Part shown: positions 1 through 5,650 of the stretch, piece by piece
How the letters are laid out: each line of letters starts with the position of its first letter
Position numbering within the stretch: the first letter of the stretch is position 1
Assembly: GCA_030669135.1 (NCBI GenBank)
Contig: DAOVEE010000048.1
Span: forward strand, 1 to 10,593
DNA from: Candidatus Bathyarchaeota archaeon
GTDB taxonomy: Archaea > Thermoproteota > Bathyarchaeia > TCS64
Reading direction: 5' to 3'
DNA: 10,593 nucleotides
Program-made: the position numbers and the translations under genes
The notes under the pieces: model-generated
What the model saw: only the letters and a program-made list of their open reading frames with translations
What the model was told of the DNA's origin: nothing
The model's database searches: none

Positions 1-519
1 GAAATCGTCGAAGTAGCCTTTAGCGGCGTGAACGGGCTTGGAGCCGCACACCTTCTCCGCGGGCTCCCCGAACAGCTTGAGGGTCCCCTTCAGCCTGTGC
101 TTCTCCATGGCGTGCTTAGCGGCGAGGAACCCGAAGAGGGCACCTGTACCCAGCGCCGAGTGGGGGTCGGTGTGCCCCGCCGCGTAGGGGTGAAGGTTCT
201 CGTCCCTAGGCTTCCGGTAGGGCACTGGGGCTTGGCTCATCCCGGGGACGGCGTCGTACTCGGCGAAGCCGCCTATCACCGGCTTCCCCTCGCCCCAGAC
301 GGCGCAGAAGGCCGTGGGCATCTCGCCGCTTCCCTCCTCCACCGTCCAGCCGTCGTCCCTCAATAGCTTGACGTAGGCCGCGGCGGACCTGTACTCCCTG
401 AACGCCGGCTCCGCGAGGTTCCATATCTCCATGTGGAAATCCGAGAGCCACTGCCTGTTCTCGTCAACGAATCCCAGCGCAGTCTGCTTCTCTTTCTGGA
501 TCTTACTCAAAACAGCCAC
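1..519 (-). CDS. M20 family amidohydrolase, AbgB-like (aminobenzoyl-glutamate utilization protein B type), 3' part cut off
   Basis: The first 173 codons of a minus-strand gene that runs off the left edge. The translation has the N-terminal layout of the AbgB branch of peptidase M20: an N-terminal helix (DENRQWLSDFHMEIWNLAEP), a short beta segment, GGFAEYDAVPGMSQ, then AAGHTDPHSALGTGALFGFLAAKHAME, which carries the first metal-ligand region, and GTLKLFGEPAEKVCGSKPV. AbgB-type enzymes hydrolyse amides such as p-aminobenzoyl-glutamate using two metal ions in the cytoplasm; many archaeal members have unknown substrates. I chose the GTG at 519-517 because a TATA-like TTCTATATA (549-541) lies about 26 nt upstream, which fits a leaderless mRNA. 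A TTG at 510 is the alternative, and an in-frame TAA lies at 555-553. The gene is divergent from mtd. The family call is firm; the substrate is unknown. Confidence 0.82.
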   Translation of the reverse strand, partial: MAVLSKIQKEKQTALGFVDENRQWLSDFHMEIWNLAEPAFREYRSAAAYVKLLRDDGWTVEEGSGEMPTAFCAVWGEGKPVIGGFAEYDAVPGMSQAPVPYRKPRDENLHPYAAGHTDPHSALGTGALFGFLAAKHAMEKHRLKGTLKLFGEPAEKVCGSKPVHAAKGYFDDF

Positions 520-540
520 CAGCAAAGAGTAGTGGCCCAG

Positions 541-549
541 TATATAGAA
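541..549 (-). promoter_or_regulatory. TATA box for the AbgB-like gene
   Basis: TTCTATATA on the minus strand is centred about 26 nt before the GTG start at 519. That is the archaeal TATA-to-transcription-start distance, so the mRNA is probably leaderless. Confidence 0.5.
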
Positions 550-620
550 TCTTTACTGGCCGCCAGCGGCTCCCCCACCCAAAGCTTATCTGAGTATCAA
601 CCAGAAAATAGACAATCGAC

Positions 621-626
621 AGGTGA
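621..626 (+). promoter_or_regulatory. Shine-Dalgarno AGGTGA selecting the TTG start of mtd
   Basis: AGGTGA lies 6 nt before TTG 633. There is no ATG at this end of the frame, so this site decides the start. The same AGGTGA/GAGGT type of motif precedes several other genes in the window. Confidence 0.7.
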
Positions 627-632
627 ACAAGA

Positions 633-1460
633 TTGGTAACAGTAACCTTTGTGAAGATAGGCTACATCGGAACGACGATCATCATCGAGGCCCTCCTAGA
701 CGAGAGATCCGCCAGGAAGGACATCAAGATGAGGGTCATCTCCTGCGCCGTCAGCATGGACGTGGAGGACTCCGAGGAGGTAGCCAGGATCGCCGTGGGA
801 ATCGAGAGCGACCTATACGTGGTAGTCTCCCCCAACGCCGCCCTCAAGGGCCCCAAAGCCGCGAGGGACATCCTCGCGGAGACCGGCAAGCCCATCATTG
901 TGGTCTCTGACGCGCCCTCCCGGAAGGCCGTGAAGGAGCTTCCCGAGAACATGGGGTACTTCGTCATCTACGGTGACCCCATGATCAGCGCCAAGAGCGC
1001 CTTCCTCGACCCCGTGGAGATGGCGAGCTTCAACGGCGACGTCCTCAAGGTCCTAGCCGTCACCGGCGCCTTCAGGCTCATCCAGTCCGAGCTGGACAGG
1101 GTCATCGACGAGATAAAAGAGGGCAAGAAGCCGGAGCTCCCGCGCCTAGTCATCACCAAGTCCAGGGCGCTGGCGGCCAGCGAGATCCAGAACCCCTACG
1201 CCCAGGGCAAGGCCATGGCGGCCTACGAGATAGCCAGAAGCGTCGCCAGCCTCTCCACAGAGGCCGTCTTCAAGCTGAAGGAGCGGGAGGAGGCGATCCC
1301 CGTGCTCACGGCGGCCCACGAGGCTATCCGGCAGGCGGCGAAACTCGCCGACGAGGCCCGCGAGATAGAGAAGGCCAACGACACCGTTGTGCGCATCGCC
1401 CACTTCAGCAAGGGCAACCGCCGCAGAAAGGTCAAGCTCTACGACAAGTTCGAGAAGTAG
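633..1460 (+). CDS. mtd: F420-dependent methylenetetrahydromethanopterin dehydrogenase (Mtd)
   Basis: The enzyme reversibly converts methylene-H4MPT to methenyl-H4MPT with coenzyme F420, a cytoplasmic step of archaeal C1 metabolism (methanogenesis, methane oxidation or the archaeal Wood-Ljungdahl branch). The 275-aa length matches the family (about 276 aa). Family landmarks in order: VKIGYIGTT at the N-terminus, ALLDERSARKDI, VVVSPNAALKGPKAARDIL, GDPMISAKSAFLDPVEMASFN, NPYAQGKAMAAYEIA and the C-terminal HEAIRQAAKLADEAREIEKAND. The start is TTG at 633, with a strong Shine-Dalgarno AGGTGA at 621-626 and a 6-nt spacer. The stop (1460) directly abuts the stop of the convergent PUA gene (1461). 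No other C1-pathway gene is in the window, so the direction of flux cannot be inferred. Confidence 0.96.
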   Translation: MVTVTFVKIGYIGTTIIIEALLDERSARKDIKMRVISCAVSMDVEDSEEVARIAVGIESDLYVVVSPNAALKGPKAARDILAETGKPIIVVSDAPSRKAVKELPENMGYFVIYGDPMISAKSAFLDPVEMASFNGDVLKVLAVTGAFRLIQSELDRVIDEIKEGKKPELPRLVITKSRALAASEIQNPYAQGKAMAAYEIARSVASLSTEAVFKLKEREEAIPVLTAAHEAIRQAAKLADEAREIEKANDTVVRIAHFSKGNRRRKVKLYDKFEK

Positions 1461-1931
1461 CTACCTATCCTTTTTTCTCCCTCTTCTGACACGCACGGCG
1501 GTGCCGGTCTTAAAGGAAAGCATGTCATCACGGTTCATCTTGGACTTGCCGACGGCGACGACCTCGCCGCCGCCGTCGACCACCACGACCTCGTCCCCCG
1601 GCCTTATGGACTCCCCCGCGTCCCTTACGTGCTTGGCGAAGACGTTCTTGCCCTGCTCGACGAACTCGACGACGTCGTCCAACACCCTGACGCTGTACTT
1701 GAAATCCTCGAGAGCTGCGACCAGCCTCCCGGCTCCCGCGATGGTGACGGTGAACAAAGCGTCGTTGGGCCTATAGTTGGCCACCAGCTCCTCGCCGGCC
1801 CAGATGTGCCGCGGCTTCCCGGTGTTCTTGGAGTACTCTATCCGTGTGTCGTCGGGGAAGAGCGCCGCCCCCGCGCCTCTCCCGAACTGGTAGTCGGCCA
1901 CGGCTCTTAGGCGGGTGATGTCCTTGTTCAT
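1461..1931 (-). CDS. PUA-domain protein, probable C-terminal (tRNA-binding) subunit of split archaeosine tRNA-guanine transglycosylase
   Basis: This 156-aa protein corresponds to the C2 plus PUA (C3) region of full-length archaeosine TGT. The N-terminal half has LRAVADYQFGRGAGAALF, YSKNTGKPRHIW and NDALFTVTIAGAGRLVAAL (C2-type domain, about 1-80). The C-terminal half has FAKHVRDAGESIRPGDEVVV, GEVVAVGKSKMNRDDML and TGTAVRVRRGRK, a typical PUA fold (about 80-154). In full-length enzymes this part binds the tRNA acceptor stem so that G15 is exposed for exchange. The TGT catalytic protein in this window (3875-5455) lacks these domains, so the two probably work as a pair; assignment as an ArcS-related piece is the alternative. 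The ATG start at 1931 is 27 nt from the centre of a TATA box (1954-1962), so the mRNA is probably leaderless. The gene is convergent with mtd, with zero spacing. Confidence 0.85.
   Translation of the reverse strand: MNKDITRLRAVADYQFGRGAGAALFPDDTRIEYSKNTGKPRHIWAGEELVANYRPNDALFTVTIAGAGRLVAALEDFKYSVRVLDDVVEFVEQGKNVFAKHVRDAGESIRPGDEVVVVDGGGEVVAVGKSKMNRDDMLSFKTGTAVRVRRGRKKDR
1471..1476 (+). terminator. T-tract terminator of mtd, lying inside the 3' end of the PUA gene
   Basis: CCTTTTTTCTCCC begins 9 nt after the mtd stop. Archaeal termination needs mainly a U-tract. This tract also encodes the Lys/Arg-rich tail (GRKKDR) of the convergent gene. Confidence 0.45.
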
Positions 1932-1953
1932 CGCTGAGATACATTCGCTGAGG

Positions 1954-1962
1954 ATTTATAAG
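1954..1962. promoter_or_regulatory. Symmetric TATA box between the divergent PUA gene and the mbf1 operon
   Basis: ATTTATAAG reads as a TATA box on both strands. Its centre (1958) is 27 nt from the minus-strand ATG at 1931 and 26 nt from the Shine-Dalgarno GAGGT (1984-1988) on the plus strand. One element may therefore serve both promoters. No second TATA-like element is evident in the 63-bp gap. Confidence 0.55.
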
Positions 1963-1994
1963 ACGATTCACATATGATGCTATGAGGTTTCGAG

Positions 1995-2501
1995 TTGCGC
2001 TGCGAGGTATGTGGACGCGAGATATTCGGGCAGCCCTACTACAGAGTCATAGAGGGGGGCAGGATGACGGTCTGCGGAGGATGCGCCCAGTTCAGTAACC
2101 AGGAGTGGGACCCCAGGAAGCCGAAGGCCCAGCCCCGGAGGAGGCGCTCGGTTGCGAGCACCCGGCCGAGACGCAGGAGCGACATCGAGGTCGCCGAGGC
2201 CACGGAGCTGGTGGAGAACTACGGGACGCTCATCCGAAAGACCAGGCAGAGGAAGGGGATGACCGTCGAGGACTTCGCGAAGAAGCTCAGCGAGAAGGAG
2301 TCCGTCATCAAGAATTTTGAGAAGGAGCAGCTGAACCCGACCATGACCCTCATAAGGAAGGTTCAGAGTGAGCTGGGGATCACCCTCATCGAAGAGGCAG
2401 AGGTGGGCACTGGAACCGTCCTCACCATGCCCATGGGGCCCCGCACCCTCGGCGACATGATAAAACTCAAGACAAAAGAAGAGGACAAAGAGGAAGGCTA
2501 A
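1995..2501 (+). CDS. mbf1: Archaeal multiprotein bridging factor 1 homologue (aMBF1), zinc ribbon plus HTH
   Basis: A 168-aa protein with the archaeal MBF1 architecture. An N-terminal zinc ribbon has C3, C6, C27 and C30. A basic linker (PRRRRSVASTRPRRR, about 47-61) follows. Next is a Cro/C1-type helix-turn-helix at about 76-130 (YGTLIRKTRQRKGMTVEDFAKKLSEKESVI, NPTMTLIRKVQSELGI), and then the conserved C-terminal TLGDMIKLK. In eukaryotes MBF1 bridges activators to TBP; archaeal MBF1 has been linked to the ribosome or translation rather than proven coactivation. The start is TTG at 1995, 6 nt after GAGGT (1984-1988). It is the first gene of an operon: its TAA (2499-2501) is 2 nt before the proposed start of the Fap7-like NTPase. 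Confidence 0.93.
   Translation: MRCEVCGREIFGQPYYRVIEGGRMTVCGGCAQFSNQEWDPRKPKAQPRRRRSVASTRPRRRSDIEVAEATELVENYGTLIRKTRQRKGMTVEDFAKKLSEKESVIKNFEKEQLNPTMTLIRKVQSELGITLIEEAEVGTGTVLTMPMGPRTLGDMIKLKTKEEDKEEG
2490..2497 (+). promoter_or_regulatory. Shine-Dalgarno GAGGAAGG for the Fap7-like gene, pointing to an ATA start
   Basis: The purine tract lies within the last codons of mbf1 and ends 6 nt before ATA 2504. This is the usual spacing in this window, and no ATG, GTG or TTG is available in that frame. Confidence 0.5.
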
Positions 2502-2503
2502 CC

Positions 2504-3094
2504 ATAAACGGAGCCATAGTCGTCACCGGTACGCCGGGAACCGGCAAGTCCATACTGTCTAGGTTGTTAGCCGACGAGATCGACGCCAGACACATAGATC
2601 TCTCCGTCTACTCGAAGAACCTTGGGCTCATCATGTCCAAGGACGAGGAGATGGATACGGGGATAATAGACCTTGAAGCCCTGAAGATGAAGATAAGCGC
2701 GGAACTGAAGACCGCAAACGGGGCAGTCATCATTGACGGGCACTATGCACACGAGGTGGCGGCGCCGAACGAGACCCTAGTCGTGTTCGTGCTCAGGAAG
2801 GCGCCCTGGGTTCTAGCCGAGGTCTTGCATGGACGCGGCTACCGCGAGGCGAAGGTGTGGGAGAACGTTGAGGCCGAGATAATGGGGGTGAGCACCGCCG
2901 AGGCCCTTGAGACGCATAAACCTAGGAAGGTATGCGAGATAGACACGACGACGGCAACCGCAGAGCAGAGCCTGCAGAAGATGCTGCGTCGTCTACAGGG
3001 TAAGGCGATGTGCGACGGCCCGGTCGACTGGCTGAGCCACCCCAGGACCATGGAGCTGATCAAGAGAAGTGTACCTTATAGCGAGATGCCCTAG
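2504..3094 (+). CDS. Fap7/AK6-type NTPase (adenylate kinase isoenzyme 6 family), apparent ATA start codon
   Basis: The family is a P-loop adenylate kinase/ATPase that in eukaryotes, and probably archaea, acts in late small-subunit ribosome maturation with uS11. Read from ATA 2504 it has 196 aa. The Walker A is GTPGTGKS at residues 9-16. VVTG forms the preceding strand, AVIIDGHYAHE resembles Walker B, LVVFVLRKAP follows, and the family signature RGYREAKVWENVEAEIMGV corresponds to the LID region. The frame is open from 2372 (TGA at 2369), yet it has no ATG, GTG or TTG before TTG 2564, which would delete the P-loop. ATA 2504 has a Shine-Dalgarno at 2490-2497. A frameshift from mbf1 or a sequence error remain alternatives. 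The family call is secure; the start is inferred. The 3' end overlaps the next gene by 26 nt. Confidence 0.88.
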   Translation: MNGAIVVTGTPGTGKSILSRLLADEIDARHIDLSVYSKNLGLIMSKDEEMDTGIIDLEALKMKISAELKTANGAVIIDGHYAHEVAAPNETLVVFVLRKAPWVLAEVLHGRGYREAKVWENVEAEIMGVSTAEALETHKPRKVCEIDTTTATAEQSLQKMLRRLQGKAMCDGPVDWLSHPRTMELIKRSVPYSEMP

Positions 3095-3293
3095 CTGCGG
3101 GAAGCACATGATGGCCAACACGGCGAACAAGACCCGGACCTGCCCCCACTGCGGCTTCAAGGCAGAGCTGTTCAGCCTGCGGGTGCTGGCGAGGGCGGAG
3201 ACCAGCCAGGACGCCGTCAGGATCATTCAGCAGCTCAAGGAGGGGGAGGCGGAGAGACGCCCGGGGGTCAGGTTCAAGCGATTCAAGGTCTAA
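3069..3293 (+). CDS. DUF1922 zinc-ribbon protein
   Basis: A 74-aa protein resembling the archaeal DUF1922 family (type example MTH1184 of Methanothermobacter). It starts MYLIARC, has a four-cysteine zinc ribbon (C7, C10, C25, C28; CPSC and CPHC) with KTRTC between the knuckles, and then a helical part, RVLARAETSQDAVRIIQQLKEG, as in the family. The molecular function is unknown; the fold suggests nucleic-acid or protein binding. The GTG start at 3069 lies within the 3' end of the Fap7-like gene (26-nt overlap), so translation is probably coupled. It is the third gene of the mbf1 operon, a context that suggests a translation or ribosome-related role. That functional link is inference. Confidence 0.85.
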   Translation: MYLIARCPSCGKHMMANTANKTRTCPHCGFKAELFSLRVLARAETSQDAVRIIQQLKEGEAERRPGVRFKRFKV

Positions 3294-3346
3294 ACAATAG
3301 ACTGAACCTGCTCTGGACTGCTTCTGGTACGGGTAAAAGTTTCTGG

Positions 3347-3356
3347 TTTTTATATT
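3347..3356 (+). promoter_or_regulatory. TATA box of the SmAP gene
   Basis: TTTTTATATT is centred near 3352, placing transcription start at about 3378, just upstream of the Shine-Dalgarno GAGGT at 3381-3385. Confidence 0.55.
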
Positions 3357-3392
3357 AGAGTATGGGATACTGTAGGGTTAGAGGTAAGCACG

Positions 3393-3815
3393 TTGGCGGC
3401 TATAACAGGTAGAAAATTCTTCGAGGAGCTTGGGCAGCTGGTAGGCAAGCCCGTCTTCGTCGAGGACAACACGGGCAAGACTTACGAGGGCGTCCTCCTA
3501 GGCTTCGACAGCCAGAGCATGAGCGTCGCCCTAGGCGACGTCAAGGGAAAGCAGGGAACACTGTACCACAGGCTATTCCTCACCGGGAACACCGTGGCCA
3601 AGGTGATGGCCACGGAGAGGCCGTTCAACCTAGAAGGGTTGAAGGAGAGGCTTGAGCGCGTCTTCCCCAACCTGGTCCAGTACTTCTCCGAGGCCGGCGT
3701 ACTCGTCGTGATGAACAAGATAAGGTTAAACGAGACCGGCGTCATCGAGGGGACCGGGCCGGCGGCCGACAGAGTCCAGAACATATACGACAGGTTCGTG
3801 GCGGAGACCACTTAA
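3393..3815 (+). CDS. Sm-like archaeal protein with C-terminal extension (SmAP3-like)
   Basis: A 140-aa protein. Residues about 12-76 form an Lsm fold: Sm1 covers GKPVFVEDNTGKTYEGVLLG and SQSMSVALGDV, and Sm2 covers YHRLFLTGNTVAKVMA. A C-terminal domain of about 60 residues follows (NLEGLKERLERVFPNLVQYF, VLVVMNKIRLNETGVI, RVQNIYDRFV), as in SmAP3-type proteins such as that of Pyrobaculum. Sm-like proteins form rings that bind U-rich RNA; the role of the SmAP3 C-terminal domain is not well defined. The start is TTG at 3393, 7 nt after GAGGT (3381-3385). It appears to be a single-gene transcript, with its own TATA box and a T-tract after the stop. Confidence 0.87.
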   Translation: MAAITGRKFFEELGQLVGKPVFVEDNTGKTYEGVLLGFDSQSMSVALGDVKGKQGTLYHRLFLTGNTVAKVMATERPFNLEGLKERLERVFPNLVQYFSEAGVLVVMNKIRLNETGVIEGTGPAADRVQNIYDRFVAETT

Positions 3816-3822
3816 ACCCCAA

Positions 3823-3827
3823 TTTTT
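3823..3827 (+). terminator. T-tract terminator after the SmAP gene
   Basis: AATTTTTCC begins about 6 nt after the TAA stop. It is a short U-tract of the type used for archaeal factor-independent termination. Confidence 0.4.
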
Positions 3828-3843
3828 CCTGATCTGAACAAGA

Positions 3844-3851
3844 GTTAAAAC
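3844..3851 (+). promoter_or_regulatory. TATA box of tgtA
   Basis: GTTAAAAC is centred about 27 nt before the ATG at 3875. No Shine-Dalgarno is visible, which fits a leaderless mRNA. Confidence 0.5.
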
Positions 3852-3874
3852 AGACACATCAGATTAAACTCCAC

Positions 3875-5455
3875 ATGTCGTTCGAGCTTCGGGACAGGGA
3901 CCTGCTGGGCCGAATAGGGAGGCTGCGCACCAAGAGCGGTGAGGTGGAGACCCCCGCCTTCATGCCCGTGATCAACCCGTTGCTCCAGACCTTGGCGCCG
4001 AGGCGGATGGGGGAAGAGTTCGGCTGCGACGTCGTCATAACCAACAGCTACATCATCAGGAAACAGTTCGGCGACGTCCCCGACTTAAACGTCCACGAGC
4101 TGCTGGACTTCGACGGCGTCGTCATGACGGACAGCGGCGCCTACCAGATACTGGTCTACGGCGGCGTCGAGGTGACCCAGACCGAGATAATCGAGTTCCA
4201 GAAACGCATAGGCTCGGACATCGCGGTGGTCCTCGACATACCCACGGGGTGGGACGTGCCGAGGAGCGACGTGGAGTACACAGTGGAGGAGACGCTGAGG
4301 CGGGAGGCGGCGGCGCTTCCCCTCATAGAGGACTCGGACGCATTGTGGGTGGGCCCCGTCCAGGGGGGGAGGCACCTGGACCTCGTGGCGCGGTCGGCGA
4401 AGCTTGTCGGCGAGATGCCGTACGACGTACACGCCCTGGGCAGCCCCACCGAGGTCATGGAGCGGTACATGTACCCGGTGCTGGTGGACATGACCATGAC
4501 CGCCAAGCTCAACCTGCCCACAGAGCGGCCCCTCCACCTCTTCGGCGCGGGCCACCCCATGGTCTTCGCCATGAGCGTCGCCATGGGCTGCGACCTCTTC
4601 GACAGCGCCGCCTACGTCCTCTACGCCAAAGACGAGCGGTACCTAACCCCCAGAGGAACCGTGCAGCTCCAGAGCCTCCAGTACCTCCCCTGCAACTGCC
4701 CCGTGTGCAGGAGCAACACGGCCGACGGCCTCAAGGACATGCCCAGGGGCGAGAGGCAGAGGCTCCTCGCCGAGCACAACCTCCACGCCACGATGACGGA
4801 GATAGACGTCGTGAAGCAGGCCATCGTGGAGGGCCGCCTCTGGGACTTGGTGGAGACCAGAGCCAAGGGGCACCCCCAGATGACGGCCGCCCTCAACCGG
4901 CTCTCCACCTACAGGGAGCATCTGGAGAGGGGGAGCCACGGGTTCAAGGGCCGCGGCGTCTTCTACTACGACTACCACAGCCTCGCCAAGCCGGAGGTGA
5001 CGAGGTACAGTAGACAGCTCATCAACAACTACGGCAGGCCGGAGGGGAAGACCACGCTGCTGCTCATCTCGGCCCCCCCTGAGAAGCCGTTCAACACCTA
5101 CCCCGGGTACCTGCGGCTGAGAGAAGGCCTGCAGCCGAGGCTGGAGGAGATACACGTCTGCTTCGCCGCCGCCCCCTACGGCGTCGTGCCGGAGAGCCTG
5201 GCCGAGACCTACCCCCTGAGCCAGTACGAGATAGCGGAGCCCCTGGACCACGAGACCCGGGAGTTCACCGTGGAGAAGACCGTGGAGTACGTCGAGGCGA
5301 CCGGCCACCAGAAAGTGGTGCTCGTGATGGGAAACGATCCCCTTGACGAGAGGCTTGAGGAGGCGCTAAGAAGCTCCACGCCTTCACTGCTCGTGTTGAG
5401 GCCCGAGACCATCTGGGAGAAGGAGACAGGGGAACAGGTTCTGAGACTGTTATAG
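3875..5455 (+). CDS. tgtA: Archaeosine tRNA-guanine transglycosylase, catalytic subunit (ArcTGT without PUA)
   Basis: Exchanges guanine-15 of archaeal tRNAs for preQ0, the first tRNA-level step of archaeosine synthesis. It has 526 aa. The TIM-barrel catalytic domain (about 1-345) has the general acid/base Asp86 in MTDSGAYQ, the nucleophile Asp243 in GCDLFDSAAY, and a zinc site of Cys273, Cys275 and Cys278 (LPCNCPVC) plus His301 (EHNLHATMTEI). The remaining 180 residues match the C1/ArcS-like domain (PYGVVPESLAETYPLSQYEI, KVVLVMGNDPLDERL). Full-length enzymes of about 580 aa continue into C2 and PUA domains, which are absent here. The PUA protein at 1461-1931 has exactly those domains, so this looks like a split-type enzyme. 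The ATG start at 3875 has no Shine-Dalgarno and is probably leaderless. Confidence 0.96.
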   Translation: MSFELRDRDLLGRIGRLRTKSGEVETPAFMPVINPLLQTLAPRRMGEEFGCDVVITNSYIIRKQFGDVPDLNVHELLDFDGVVMTDSGAYQILVYGGVEVTQTEIIEFQKRIGSDIAVVLDIPTGWDVPRSDVEYTVEETLRREAAALPLIEDSDALWVGPVQGGRHLDLVARSAKLVGEMPYDVHALGSPTEVMERYMYPVLVDMTMTAKLNLPTERPLHLFGAGHPMVFAMSVAMGCDLFDSAAYVLYAKDERYLTPRGTVQLQSLQYLPCNCPVCRSNTADGLKDMPRGERQRLLAEHNLHATMTEIDVVKQAIVEGRLWDLVETRAKGHPQMTAALNRLSTYREHLERGSHGFKGRGVFYYDYHSLAKPEVTRYSRQLINNYGRPEGKTTLLLISAPPEKPFNTYPGYLRLREGLQPRLEEIHVCFAAAPYGVVPESLAETYPLSQYEIAEPLDHETREFTVEKTVEYVEATGHQKVVLVMGNDPLDERLEEALRSSTPSLLVLRPETIWEKETGEQVLRLL

Positions 5456-5515
5456 CCGCTCATAGATAACTCCATGCTCTGGGAAACCCAAACGTTTAGC
5501 CCAAAAAAAAGCAAC

Positions 5516-5522
5516 CTATAAG
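5516..5522 (+). promoter_or_regulatory. TATA box upstream of the structured RNA candidate
   Basis: CTATAAG is centred at 5519 and predicts a transcription start near 5545, directly at the 5' strand of the first predicted helix (5546). Confidence 0.45.
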
Positions 5523-5596
5523 AATAGGCAGTTAGGATATATTGTGTCCCCCCAGGTGACTCAGCGTCGACTGGTTGTCGGGGAAAGGACTGAAAC

Positions 5597-5626
5597 GGCC
5601 CGCATGTGTATATACGCGGGCCTTTT
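5597..5626 (+). terminator. GC hairpin plus T-tract, with a TATA box in its loop
   Basis: GGCCCGC (5597-5603) and GCGGGCC (5616-5622) pair perfectly around a 12-nt loop and are followed by TTTT (5623-5626). This looks like a terminator for the upstream RNA. As DNA it is an inverted repeat flanking GTATATAC, so an operator function is also possible. Confidence 0.45.
5608..5615 (+). promoter_or_regulatory. TATA box of the aCPSF2-type gene inside the hairpin loop
   Basis: GTATATAC is centred at about 5611.5 and predicts transcription start at about 5638, at the AGGT motif (5637-5640) upstream of ATG 5651. The spacing matches the other promoters in the window. Confidence 0.45.
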
Positions 5627-5650
5627 CGACTAGGTTAGGTAATAGTAAGA

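Larger units (their letters stand above)
5545..5626 (+). ncRNA. Structured small RNA or long 5' leader upstream of the aCPSF2-type gene
   Basis: About 80 nt with nested complementarity: GUCC 5546-5549 with GGAC 5587-5590, CCCC 5550-5553 with GGGG 5580-5583, GAC 5558-5560 with GUC 5577-5579, and CAG 5562-5564 with CUG 5571-5573. It then ends in a perfect 7-bp GC hairpin (5597-5603 with 5616-5622) followed by TTTT. The promoter position (TATA 5516-5522) coincides with the start of the first helix. I recognise no Rfam class; it does not fit box C/D, RNase P, SRP or 5S RNA. It could be an independent sRNA or a regulatory leader of the next gene. Confidence 0.4.

Noticed and set aside
28..366. Plus-strand ORF of 112 codons at the left end.
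   Set aside because: It is antisense to the M20/AbgB-like frame, which has a coherent family pattern.
1..519. A functional link between the AbgB-like hydrolase and mtd through pterin cofactor turnover.
   Set aside because: They are divergent with separate promoters, and the substrate of this archaeal M20 enzyme is unknown. Adjacency alone does not support it.
2564..3094. Starting the Fap7-like gene at TTG 2564.
   Set aside because: That would remove the Walker A motif encoded at 2528-2551, which is essential and plainly present in the same frame.
4249..5308. Long ORFs in other frames across tgtA (254 codons on +, 221 and 156 codons on -).
   Set aside because: They are Arg/Pro/Gly/Val-rich shadows produced by GC-rich codon use. 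The tgtA frame carries all catalytic motifs.
5554..5594. Possible box C/D sRNA (GGTGACT as box C, CTGA as box D).
   Set aside because: Box C does not match RUGAUGA, the D box overlaps the closing helix, and no C'/D' pair is visible.
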